Assembly (NCBI GenBank): GCA_025531455.1 | Contig: JAMYHL010000014.1 | Coordinates: 186,001 to 250,000 of the forward strand | Source: Apiotrichum sp. Y4204 | Lineage: Eukaryota; Basidiomycota; Tremellomycetes; Trichosporonales; Trichosporonaceae | Direction: 5' to 3' | Length of the DNA: 64,000 nt | Part shown: positions 44,701 through 56,555 of the stretch, piece by piece | How the letters are laid out: each line of letters opens with the position of its first letter | Position numbering within the stretch: the first letter of the stretch is position 1 | Translations under genes and position numbers: made by a program | Notes under the pieces: generated by a model | The model's database searches: none | Told to the model about the DNA's origin: nothing | What the model saw: the letters and a program-made list of their open reading frames with translations, nothing else

Positions 44701-47700
44701 CTCAAGCTGGTCAATTGGAGGGCTGGGCGCCAGGCCGCCTATGTTGAGAATGCGAACGGCCATGCATGCGATCGGTGTTCGGCGAGAGCCCCACTTGGTG
44801 GTACTACTGTAGGTGCTACTGTATTACCTTTTTCATGTTTGCGGGCTACTTGTACCATAGAGCATGCCGCATGCTGCCACCATCCCGTGTCACTAATAAC
44901 CCTGCGCTCGCGATCGGCACATTTCACGGCGCGGTATGTGGTGGCCGTGGTGGGGGTGGCCCAGTACCGTTTATGAGCCTGACGCTGGCGGACGCCCCAT
45001 CTCTGTGGGTTGGCGCACGGCCTGGCGTCATCGCGACGCATTTAGCTGGGTCCAAGATAATTTACTTGCAACTGTGAAAAGTGTAGTCCTTGTCATCGGT
45101 CCGCCCAGCGTGTCCAGCCACCATCCCAGTTGGGCAAGCGGCCGCCAAAGTGGCATAGTGGTGGCACTGGCTTCCTGCATCCGAACAATCCAAACGCCCT
45201 CTGGCGTCTCGGGAGCTGGGGTATAGTCGATAGGATGCTGCGTGGTTTTCTTTGTCTCATCCCCGTCTCCTTCGATCCCGGACATGGGGCAAACAAACAG
45301 TCCGTCCAGGCCGTCCACGAACAGTCTAGAGCGCAATACAACGTGGGTCGAGCTTCCAAAGGCGACAAGAATGCGGTCCCGTGTGTCACCAGTTTCTTTC
45401 CATCTCCAGTTGCAGGTACATGACATGAGACACGGGGGAACAGTGTCTCCGACTAGTTTCCGAACACAACAAAGGAAGAGGCACATATATGTATGACGTC
45501 CCGCGTGCCAAGCACGCATTCATCCTAGATCTGGCACTGGTACAGCACAGGTGAGTACGCCGTGCCGACATGCGGTTCCGAGAGCGTCGGTCATCGGGGG
45601 AGCCGGGGCAGTGGTTTGTACGACCTGTGACGCGTTGTGTACGGATTGTGACGCGTTGTATATGGACTGTGACGCGTTGTGCCTCCGTCTTTACGTGGGT
45701 GCACAGGTGTGCCAGCCATCGGGTCTTCGGCGTACGACGTCCGCCGCAGAGCAGGTTTATACAGTAGTATGTTCATGTGGTCCTGAGCCAGGAATTGGGC
45801 GCGATGCATTCCTCTCTCCAGGACGTCGGACAGCCACAAGATGATGTGCAGCGTGACAGTGGGCGGCTGATGACGGCAGAGGCTCGTGTGTTGAGCTCTA
45901 TGGCGCGGATGAGTTCCAGATGCAGGATGCATGTTTGCCAGGATGTAAATGGTTGTTTTCCGGAGACAGGGACAACAGTAGTAGTAATCGCTTGCAGAGA
46001 GTTTTCCGCCAGGCCCAGAGCTTGCTAGCAAGCAACAAGCGTGTAGGATTAGGCTGTCAGAAGTGTTGTGGAATTTGAGCCACGGAGATGTATTAGCATC
46101 TCATCAGTAGGACATGCACCGCACGCGAGCAGGAGAGCCCTGGCGTGTGGCTGGCAGGTTGAGGGGTATGACGCGAGAGAAAATGCAGCAACGAGCACAA
46201 CAACCAAAGTCCCCACGACCCTAGGTTTGTCCTGAGGGTGGCCCACCAATCCACCGAGCCCGACGCGACTGCTTTATCTGGAAAATATGCTAACGTGATC
46301 TAATGTACAGACAAAATAATGGCACCCCGGCCTACGCGGCCCGAGGCTCAAGGCCCATGTATTGCACCACAGCATCAGTGCAGCTGTACAAAGTACAAAG
46401 TCTCAATGTCTCGGTTCCAAAGTTCTCTCTGGGCATTGACCAACCAAGGACAGTGCTGTACCGATGCCGATGCCGAAACAGACCTCCTGCCCAGCTGCGA
46501 GCTGCAGGCAGCAGTACACCGGCCACTGGGCGTCATTGACCAGGGAACGTCTTCCGGAAACACCGTGCACCATGTTCCTTGCGATCCTTACCCTGCGCTC
46601 CCTCTCGGGTGCTGCGATGGCTGGACGCCAGGTCCACCCGAGCAAAACGAGGGTACTAGCTGCCCAGGATCATCGGCCGTGGCGTGCTATAACGATGTGG
46701 CTAGGTGGCTCTTGCGTAGAAGTATCTCCATGAAATAATGAGATGAACTGCCCACAGCCAAGATCCCGCGCACGGATGCGATGGTGGCTTGCTGTAGTGT
46801 TTGCGGCAGGGTGGCTCGTACATATCGTACAGTACTGTACACAATGTGCCAATCAGACGCTTCGACCATATCCAGCAGCACACATCCTCATCATGGGGAC
46901 CGCTCCTTGTGCATCATGGATTGTCGGTTATGCAGCACTCAAGTCTAGGCGGTGACAATAAATGCTTACCCATTGGCCAGAATGGAATCAGGCGACGATC
47001 CTTCGAAACCAGCCTAGCTGGCGTCCGTGGATCTGCAGGATCGGCATCGGCAGATCCACCCAGGTCCCCCACGTCGCAAGACTAGCGTGCTGCACGGAAA
47101 GGGGCGCAGAAGAAGCTCGAGAAGCTAGAAGCACGGATCAACGCTCCGATCGGCGCGTGTCAGTGGGACTCGCTGACTCCCAGCTCTCGGCGATGGATCC
47201 ATCAACACTCCCGACGCTCTCCGTGACGGTGAATTCCCAACTCCTTCAACGCGTTCCTCTCACCGCACTCTGTCCCTCGGCTAGTCCGAACGGCGATAGT
47301 ATCCTGACCCCTTCGCGGTCATACGACTACTCACTCCACCACTGACCAGTCCGCACGCCCATTCTTCGGCGTGCCTGCGTTCCTTACCGGCCCGTACATG
47401 AAGGAACCGCGATCGCGAAGAACTCGCAGCTCGCAACTTGCCGCCTTGCCGCTTGCCGCCTGCCGCCCACCGCCTTGCCGCCTCAGCCACCTTACTCACC
47501 GAGAAGTCCGCAGGGCGGACCTTCCATGAAGCGTCCCTGTTTCCGCGATGTTCCCTTCGCCATTGTGTTCATCGTCTTTGAGCCTTTGTTTCGATTGCCG
47601 TCGTGAGTGGAGGACTGTATTCCCCGCAGCAACAAGCGAGTGACGGGCCGCCAGCACCCTATGGTCTAAAGGGAAGGACGCCGGGAAAGTTGGGGAGGCT

Positions 47701-48466
47701 CGCGTCCACCGAATCGGATCGGTTAGCTGCCGACAATGGCTGTGTGCACACGAGTTTCGTATCCCGAAGCAAGGGAGTGAACAGCCGCAGGATCGCAGGA
47801 TGGAGCAGTCTTCCCCCGCCCTGATGGCTGCCAAAAGAAGTTGGAGAAGCGGTATGCTCCTGGTCGCCAGGCTCACAATCCGTCCTTCTCCTGTCGCCAT
47901 GTCGCATCCTGGAACATGGGTAGGAAACTGCGCGGGCCGAGAATTCGCCAGAGATCGCGAGAGAACGTCACACGAGTGGAGCAGTCACCGTATCCCGTAT
48001 CGTGTATACCGGTCGCATGCTGTGCTGCGCCACAGATGCGCAGCGTTAAGAAGGCCGAAGGCCATGCCTGAGACCATTGTCGAAGATGTCAAAGACGTGT
48101 GGCGCGCTGCCAAGTCTGCAAATCGCTGTCATGTGCTGGGGATGGGATCGTGGGGCAGGTACGGTGCCATGGAGCTGTGTTTAGAACACATGGCCAGACC
48201 GGCAAGCAGCTATACATACAGTTGCATAGGCCAACAGCACAGTCGCAACACAACACCAACATGATGATTGACGTCACAACTCGAGAACAAGATTTGTGTC
48301 AGGTCTGCCAACTCGTTTCAGCTGCACGAGCCGCATCACATGGTGCTGTCGGCTGGTTCTACTTTCTGCGGTTACTTGCTGCCTGTCACGGTTATTGGAG
48401 CTACAGGACATGCAGGGGCTGGTTGTTGTGCGCACTGCTTCGACATTGACTTCATGATTACTGACC
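44701..48466. other. Gene-poor region
   Basis: No gene is firmly supported. Two longer open frames stand out: minus 45028-45519 (164 codons, contains VLRSRLFVDGLDGLFVCP and PETPEGVWIVRMQ) and plus 46319-46738 (139 codons from an ATG, cysteine-rich, CCTDAD, LGCCDGW). Neither shows a family motif, so both are left uncalled. A 21-nt tandem repeat is at 45626-45680. Confidence 0.3.
45626..45680 (+). repeat. Three-copy 21-nt tandem repeat
   Basis: The core TGTGACGCGTTGT recurs at 45626, 45647 and 45668, exactly 21 nt apart, with diverged 8-nt spacers. Confidence 0.8.
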
Positions 48467-49199
48467 TCAAACATTGTTTATGCCCGAGCGTCTGGCACCC
48501 CGCCGACGTTTAAACCGCCACTGACGATTGGGATCCGACCAGCAGACCGTCTTGCATGTCTCGGGGCAGTAGAGTAGGTTGGTGCCGTCATCGGCGTGAG
48601 ACAGAGGAGACGGTGTGGAGAGTTTGTCGCCAGCCCAATAGACTTAGACGCGGTGGAGTTCCCATCCATCCGGTCTCCCTCGACAACGAAAGGTGGGCTG
48701 CCTTCGGGATCACTCGTATCGAGCCCGAACCACGGCGCCTGAGATGTTCCACAGGGGTATGACTGGTGTCCGATGTCCCAGCAACCGGACCGATATCCTG
48801 TGAGAGGTCGCTTCATCGTGTACTGCTCATACTGTACGTGCCCACTCGGGGTGGCTTACTCACTGGCGGGGCACTGGTTCCTCACCATCTCTGGGGTGTT
48901 CTCGTAATCGTTCCCAGCATGTACCCACAACCCTGGTTCAACGGCGCCAATTGCAGCCATCGGCATCGCTGTGAAATTCGAAGCACAATGTTCGTTTCCG
49001 ATCAGGCTCCCGAGGTCGTTGGCGACTTACGACACGGATCTGGCCGGCTAGGGCACGAGTTCTGGTGTGCGGATCCTTTGACACAGCTCAGACGACGATA
49101 CAGTATGGTATGTACCGGGAAACGCTCGTCCGTAAATAACGGAGACGAGACGAGCTCCCCTCCCCCCCCCCCAACCCCCACACACACACACTGGAGCAT
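48467..49199 (-). CDS. Possible orphan Cys-rich gene, structure unresolved
   Basis: Minus-strand segments read as protein and join through plausible splice sites. ..YRRLSCVKGSAHQNSC..PDPC ends at a GTAAGT donor. After TTTCACAG comes PMPMAAIGAVEPGLWVHAG, then NDYENTPEMVRNQCPA up to a GTGAGT donor. After CTCACAG comes SGCWDIGHQSYPCGTSQAP. The last part lies in another frame: VYWAGDKLSTPSP, then DDGTNLLYCPETCKTVCW, stop at 48467. Either an intron with a weak GTGATC donor or a two-base slip links the last two. The 5' end meets a G-run and a GT microsatellite, so the start is unknown. Cysteine-rich and probably extracellular, family not recognised; a decayed gene is possible. Confidence 0.35.
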
Positions 49200-52100
49200 G
49201 TAAGTACTCCAGCCAACCGCAAACTCATGTTCCTACGCCGAGAAATCAGAGGGTACGAAACTGTCCAGACCCCTGGAAACACAAACCAGACGCTCGGGCG
49301 GGCTGGTTGGATACGGTTGGATACAGGGAGACCCGGAGACCCGGAGAGATTTACCGCGGGCTCTGGGAACGAATCGCTGACGACTCCGCCGCCTCGATCC
49401 CTGGAACGTTGTCGCCTGGTATCAAGTCGCGATGCCTTGTACTTCCCAGCTGTGCACACCGCGTGGTGGTTGTGATTGGACGCGAATGATTTTCATTGCA
49501 ACGGTAAACTTTAATTTTTGATTTTTCTTTTTCGCCTGTGTGTGACTTTTGCTTTCACAGTTTTTCGTTTATTCAGTTCAATCTCCACCAATCGCACGCT
49601 CATAGCCTCCCGGACTGTCGCGCGAGTCCTGGAAAGTGATTCCTGCTCTGAACTCCTGACTTTTACGGCCCAGGTACTGACTGGCCTTGTATCCTGATCC
49701 TCTTCGCTTGGCTTATGCTCCCCACCCTGCTGTGCAGGCTGAATTTGCACGCCGGCATCATTCCCTCTCGCCGATCCTAGAAACGGCATGTCGGACGGGG
49801 CCTCGGCCGCGGGCTGGCGGCGACTTGTCAAAAAGTTTTGCGAGTAACTCTCTCTCGGGCAACGCAGTCGCCGCTGCGGTGCGTTGCATTGCGACTGATA
49901 CGCCGACGAGCCAACTCTAATCTCGTTCCCGGATTCCAGCAGCGTTGGACGTCCACTCTAGGTATCAGCAAGGCAAGTCACGCAACTAGGCTCAAACTCT
50001 ACACAGCTCTGGAATAGACTTGCGCACATTCTAGAGGTAACGTCTTGGCCTTATCTCAATTCAACTCTGCGCATCGTGACAATTGCAACGTTAGGACCGT
50101 GACACCCATTCCCTGTGCGGCATTCGCAGTCTACCCCGAGAACAAACTTTGGTCGCTAGCCTGACGCGTCTGTTCCCTGCAACAGTCGTCGGGAGTGGCA
50201 GTCGCTTCCTCACGCAGATCGCCAGCCTGAGCGATCCAGTCCAATCGGCGCAACTCACGCGCCCTTCGCACTACCAGCCTACCCTCGGAGTGCGAGTGCA
50301 CGAGTATCATCACACGACTCTTCTCTCAGGCTCCCAACGTGTCACACGTCTTCCGACTTCGGAGATTCCATTGCTGGAACTAACAAGTCACACCCTCGCT
50401 CTCTGTGCGTTTCGGTCATCTCCAATCTTCCTTCTCAGCGTCGCGCGTCACGACATTGCTCCTATCGCCACGGTCTCGCACGGACTCGCATTTGTGGAGG
50501 CTTGTGGCCATTGCGCTGACTCGCTGACTCGCTACTATCGCCACTGACCTGCCACTGCTGACACCTTTGCTTCCTCGCACTTATTACGAAGACTCGGCTC
50601 AAAACGAGAATCAGATGAATGTCTCTCGCTATTGCACCGAGAGAATACAGAGAAGAGAACTTGCTGGGTTACCACCGCTGTCGATCGCAAGGGAAGAGGT
50701 TGCAGCCCCGCATATTATGGACAGGGTATTGCCCAGCTGGCAAGCAGGCGGGCGGTTAGTAAAGCTTGTCAGTGAAGAACTCTCTCCAGATAGTCAGAGT
50801 TCATTCACAGCTTGTCCCGTTGTCTGCTAGCTCTCCTTCCCCTGCCTCGTCAATCAGCAAGGTCAGTAGCAATCCACACGTTGCCCAAAGCCACCGAAAT
50901 AGACCATGTGTCCATTCTCGGTCCCCGACGAATGTCAAGCCGGATTTCCTCTCCTTGGGGCTCGTCCGCGTTTCGGCCATGGCATGGGCAGGTAATCTCC
51001 GTCGGGACTTTGTGGCGAGTTAGCTGGCTGTGCGGGGCCACGTTCTTGTCTCGGCCAAGGTGTCGTGGTCGTGCGCTTGAACTTGTTCAGGTCTCGGCAA
51101 TGGAATCGCACACGGCTGAGATGTGAGGAGCTGGGGTACTATATCAACCGGTCGTTCGACGATCGTGCCATGTGCTCGGGTGGCTGGTCTGTGTTTCAAC
51201 TGCACCCTTTGGCTGACATGTCCCATCACGTCCCCCGCCCTCGGATCGGTGCACACCCCGCCAAACCGTCTTCAAGTCGGATTTGATAGGAGATGCAACC
51301 CCGGGAGTCGCGCAGCCATTTCCATCGACCATCGGTACTAGCCGCTGATCATCGTGACGGCGTCGATCCCTGCCCGAGTAGGCCAAGGAGTTGAAGAGGT
51401 CCGTGCCCACATCCCGGTGTGAAGGAATGGAATGGCCGTCGTGCGGGGGGTGTCGCCTCAAGATCTCCAGAGGGCCTCCAGAGGTGAGGATCGATGCGGT
51501 TTCGGGTCGGGTCCGAGTTCCGGGGCGTGCTTGTTCCGATACATGCATTCATGAATATAGTGTCGGCACGAAGAGTGCGGTGGCCGTTGCTGAAACGCCA
51601 TGGAATGCGGCTTGGAGTGTTTGTCACGGCCGTTACTCGCGTGTCAGGCGGGCTCGGCGCCGTGGCGGCTCGAGGTCATGTACACGCAACCCCTTCCACC
51701 ATGTCAATGTCGGATTCCATGCTCTGAGAGCTAGATTAGGCGGAACATGCTATTCCTACGGGACCAGACCCGTTCCCATTCCAGCTGCTGCACGCCCCGG
51801 GGAAACAGGTAACGGAGAACAAAGGAACCTCGAGCCGGATGGCGCGTCTGAGCGCAATCGTGACGCCGGGGGCGATATAGGTCCTGTCTGGGGCCTGAGC
51901 TCTGTTTTATCTGATAAATGTCCATCCACCATTGGCGGAGAACAGCAAGACATGCCCACGTGGGTGGGGTCGACACGCCCACCCTCCTCGATACGAGAGC
52001 ACTGAGACACCATTGCAGATCACATTAACAGATCGGCGGTAACACATCCGCGGGGGGCTTAGAGAGATCGTCCATCCCATGGGATCGAGATCCTGACTGC

Positions 52101-52631
52101 GCGCGTGGCAATTTATGTCAGACATCAGTTAGTCGTACCACAGGAATCAGAGAGCCTTTTGATCATCGCTGCACATGGGTTCTCCTTTACCCCAAGTCAA
52201 GCCCCACGGGCCGAACAGCGCGGAATAGCGGTATGTCAGTTGGTCATGGGGCACAGCAGTGACCACGCCGGCGATGGCTGTTAAGTCTCAAGCACCACCA
52301 TCAAGTACGAATTGCACCGAATAGCGTCGACATCCAATTTCCCTCCCCAATGGAGGGTATTGTTGAAACTCAGATCCTCTGTCAAGACGATTTCAGTATC
52401 ACGGAAAGGCAGAATGTGAGTGTAAAAAGTTCACTTATTATCATCTTGACTGATATACAGGATGGGCCACGTCTGGCTCCACAATGTCCGGGGTGATGAG
52501 TGGGTTGGAACGCTGGTGCGCATGCGAACGCCGATGTACTGATCTCTGGTTCCAGGTATTTCGCTGGTAACCTGTCGCTTTATCTGAATGACGTGGTCGT
52601 GTACCACCGTCACGGTTGTGTGTCTTGCCCT
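49200..52631. other. Gene-poor region
   Basis: No supported gene in 3.4 kb. A minus-strand frame at 49511-49831 has a charged, helix-like end but no start or family support. A C run at about 49159-49170 and CA repeat next to it lie just left of this stretch. Confidence 0.3.
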
Positions 52632-53839
52632 TTACTTCTTGTACTCCATGTCCGAATCCGACAGCTTACGCTCCTTGCGCTCGGGGCTGTGTTCGGGGGA
52701 AGACATGTCAGCCGTGAGAGGTTCGCTTTCGTCCTCGAGACGCTTCCACCTGCCGCGCATGTCACCAGTCTCCTTCGAGCCGCCGGTCATGCCCCAGCGG
52801 CCATCGCGGTCGAGAGTGGGCAGGGGAGTGTTGGCGTACGGGTCCGTCTTGCGCGCCCTGCGGCGCTTCACGTAGGCGTAGAGGAGGAGGCCAAGGCTCA
52901 GAAGCAGGCACACAAGGGCAACGGACTGGGCGTTAGACGGCACAGAAAGAGGGGGGGGGGGGGCGTTGACTGGCGCTGGGAGCCCAGAACTGCGGTACTG
53001 CGGTACAGCGAGTCCATGAGGGCAGGGCGCAGGGAAGACACTCGACCGACAGTGATTCCAAAGGATGGGACTGGATGACTGGATCGCAAATCGCAGACAC
53101 CCAGATCTGTGAATCTGTGGGTCGGCGGACCCGCAGATCAGCGACGCTGCGCACTGGCCATCATCACCATTCGCTCCGCCGTTGCGCTCTCTTGTCCACA
53201 ATGGTGTCTTCCCTTCTGAATTGGCCATCGGCGGTAGGCCGTAGGGCCGGCGTTCAAGAAACACGTACCCATAGAACGATGGAAACAATCGACAGCGTGC
53301 CTCTGGACAGTCAGCACCAGTCAGATCCTATCCGGGGCCCGGGAGAAGGCAGCCAGTTTCACCAACGCTTCCTGGCCTGCCCGCTCGTGCAACGTAAAGT
53401 CACACGACAATCCAACAGATCCACCATGCAGCGATACGGTGATGGGGATGGTCCACAGGAGCTGGCAAGAGCGCAAGGGCGCAGTCTATCGCGTTGTCAC
53501 ACTCACGGCTTGTGGGAAACTGGCTTGGGAGAAATGATTGGGGTCGGCGTGGGCCACGAGTTCGAGGGACGCACTTTTGGCGTCCACGACGGGTCAGCGG
53601 TCTGCGTCGGTCAGCTGATGATCACAGGGGGAACAGCTGTAGACAAGACTTGACCAGTTGGTCAAAGGAGGGACGCACATTGTATCCCGTGAACGTGTCT
53701 GATAGTCAGCGTGATGATCTTGCCTTCACCCTGCAGCGTCTACGCCGCGTGTCCAGTACTCACAGTCATCAGTTGCGTCCTGATCAGCGACCTGGCGCGC
53801 GACTGCGGCAAGCACCGGCGTGGGGAGAACGGGTGCCAT
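52632..53839 (-). CDS. Single-pass membrane protein, middle exons unresolved
   Basis: Starts MAPVLPTPVLAAVARQVADQ at 53839. GAC-T joins through a GTGAGT intron (branch CTGAC) to DYTFTGYN, a GTGCGT intron leads to TADPSWTPK, and a Pro-rich segment ends at a GTGAGT donor near 53507. The last exon begins after CTAACGCCCAG near 52925 and encodes a transmembrane helix (SVALVCLLLSLGLLLYAY) followed by the stop-transfer KRRRARK and a charged cytosolic tail (TDPYANTPLP, then MRGRWKRLEDESEPL) ending MEYKK. The roughly 580 bp between these parts need one more exon, and a 12-nt G run there may carry an indel. Type I topology is inferred; the family is unknown. Confidence 0.6.
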
Positions 53840-56472
53840 TGTGCTGAGAGTGACGGGGAGACGAGTTGATAGAGGAAGGCGAACGCCGGGTTTGAGTATA
53901 TGAGCGAACTCGAACGTCAATCAAGGAAGTTGATGAGACGAGGAAGGAAGGACGATAACCGGGTCGTGAAACCGTTCGCAACAGGGAGGCGAGCTTTGGA
54001 ACCGAAACTCCTCTGTGAGTGGTGGTGATGTGGGCTCGTTATCGGATAATGTCAGAGATGATGGACAATGAGAAGACGTGAAATGTATTAGACGAGGACG
54101 TGAGGACAAGAAGGGGAGTGCGGATGAGAAGCTGGGATCTAGAAGACCGGGTGATTGTGAAGCACGGGGCACAGCAAGAGCACTCTGGCTGTGCTGCCAA
54201 GGGGTGGTATTCCTGTTGTCTACTGGAAACGTATGCTTCATAGCGTCTTGTCGAATTGTCGGCTTGGGTTGCATAATGGCTAATTTGGCTCAGACTTGCC
54301 GCCGCCATCGGGCCGGGCAAGCGGTGATGATGCGGAGAGGGGATGCATATGAGCAGAGGAATTTAAGAGAAACCGACAAGCCGGAGAAGAGGGGGATGGC
54401 GACGCGCCAGGCACAACCGCAAAACGCTGTAAAAACAATGGCAGACAGACATTAGTCGAGTGGCAAAAGGCGCCAAAGCCTCTGCGCCTCCAATCACAGC
54501 GCTCACCATCGCTTGTCTTCGCAATCTTCTGCACCGCCTACTCCGCAACGGCTTCTGCACCGCCTACTCCGCAACGGCCCGTCTGGTACTCCGAACCCTT
54601 GTTCATTGTTAACTAACCCTTTTGCTCTGCATGCTTTGCCTGGTGCCTACGTCACCTGTTACACTTGTCCCCCCGATCCTTGTCTCCGTTCCGACATGGC
54701 TGTTCAATTACATTGCATTGCCCTCTCCGCCTGCCGACGGAGTAGACTCGGCAGCTGTCTTCCATCCGCAAGGCGAGATCTGGCGGAGTCGCAAGCCGTC
54801 TCAGCCAGCCCAGCCAGCTCAGCCTTCGTTCAATAAATTCAATATCCCCATGCCGAGCGGTGAAACAGCCATCCGGCAGAGCTGGGTATCTGGGCGTGCG
54901 GGCTGGTAGCAGTCGGGCCAACAGACAAAGCGACGGAAACCCATATTCCCCGTCGTCGTATGCATGAATGAATGAGCTCATGGTCCCGCAAGACCGCAGG
55001 TCGCGCTTACGACCTGCTGGTCTCATGATCCGCACACGAACTCCGGGATAGTAGCCTTACGCGCATTACGCAACGAACACCGAGTGCCCGCCCAAGCAGC
55101 CTAGAATAACGTTGTGACCCAAGCTACCCAAGCTTCCAAGGATCCTCCACCCCCCGGCAAGCATCGATTCCACAATTCACAAGACACGCTTGGCAGTGCT
55201 GTTCCTGGACCCGAGGCCGGCCAACGGTCGCGGCAAACCCGGAAACTCGCGAACTCGCAGGGTCCGTTTGCGCCCGCATGTTCATCGCACAGCCTTCGGC
55301 GGCTTCATGGCTCATGGATCATAAGTGGTCGCGAATCCGCGAAAGTGGTGCATCACTGTATTGCACTCTAACCTCTACGCAGCGCCGAACAGGCGGTGGC
55401 GCTAAACTCTCCAGATCAGAAAGGCTCGGGTGAAAAGGCGGACGCGATGCCACATGCTGCCATCCGCTAGTGCTGCAAGCAGCAAGCCACCTCGGGTAGC
55501 GAGGGCGTGCCCAACACTCAGCCTCCTGTCCTCAACTAACGCCGTGGCGGATGAACTCTCCGCAGAGTCACACCTGCCTCCTCTTTATTTCACGCTTGTA
55601 CAAAGGTACCTCGAAGCCGCTGAGCGCCCCATTTCAAGCCCCGAGTTCATCGCAGATCCTGACATCTCTTCTGACTGATTCCTCGCTTTTGACGATTGAC
55701 ACGACTTGAGCCAGTAGAACTAACAGGTCCAGCATCACTCTTCTTGACAGGTCGATATGAATTTGGTGGTGACACTATCCCAGCGACTGGCCTGCTTGGT
55801 ATGAGCAGCATGGAATGAGCAAGGCGAACATGGATCAGCGCCCTCAGCCAGCAACTAGCAGACATTTGCGCAAGTCCAGGGCAGGTCCAGAACTCGCGGA
55901 GGGCGCGTGACCATTTCACGAAGACGAGACAAATGGATCTTCGCCAAAAAGGTGCGATAATGTCCGCTGTGCCACATGAGTGGCGTCTTGAGTGCCCGGA
56001 AAGACCTTCTCATTGTCTGATCTTCTCATTGTCTGATATATCAGCCCATTTGGGGTGCCAGGCTTTGTCACACTTCGCGGGCAGAACGGTTGTGGCATAA
56101 AGCAGAAAGGCCACGCCCGTCCGAAATAATGGTACACCTCTCCGGAGAACCGAACTACTGACACATTGGGCAATGAACGCTTCGCGCGCTCTGCACATCT
56201 CGGCCCTACGCCTAGCGGAGAAGAGTGCACTCAAGACCTGAACAGCAGCAGTGATGCTCTCTGACACAACACCTCGATATACATGTCTCGACGGTCGCCC
56301 AGTGCTATGCGATCCGATATCGTCCCGCATCTCACCCTCCCCACGCGTCCGTGCCACTCCGCCGCGGCCTCGGCATCTCCCTCCTCGCCGCCACCCTCGT
56401 CCCTGGTACCCTGGCACTCGTCGTCCCTCCGGGGATCCAGAAAAATAGACGCTGCGGTCCTCGCAGCTGCTC
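53840..56472. other. Intergenic region with a 26-nt duplication
   Basis: 2.6 kb without a supported gene. A perfect tandem duplication is at 54526-54577. A minus-strand TTTTT at about 56439-56443 probably terminates the tRNA-Lys gene to the right. Confidence 0.35.
54526..54577 (+). repeat. Perfect 26-nt tandem duplication
   Basis: Two identical adjacent units beginning CTTCTGCACCGCC, at 54526 and 54552, in otherwise unique sequence. Confidence 0.85.
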
Positions 56473-56555
56473 AGCCTCGTATGGGGCTCGAACCCATGAC
56501 ATTTTGATATCTTCGTAGTAAGAGTCAAACTATCTACCGACTGATATAACGAGGC
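56473..56555 (-). tRNA. tRNA-Lys(CTT), 10-nt intron variant
   Basis: Same mature sequence as the other three copies. The intron is CTACGAAGAT, one base different from the 27-kb and 35-kb copies. Confidence 0.93.

Noticed and set aside
45028..45519. 164-codon minus-strand frame as a gene
   Set aside because: Protein-like in places, but no start context, splice partners or family motif; weaker codon bias than the real genes. Mentioned in the region note only.
46319..46738. 139-codon cysteine-rich plus-strand frame as a gene
   Set aside because: Starts with ATG and has many Cys, but no signal peptide, promoter element or recognisable domain.
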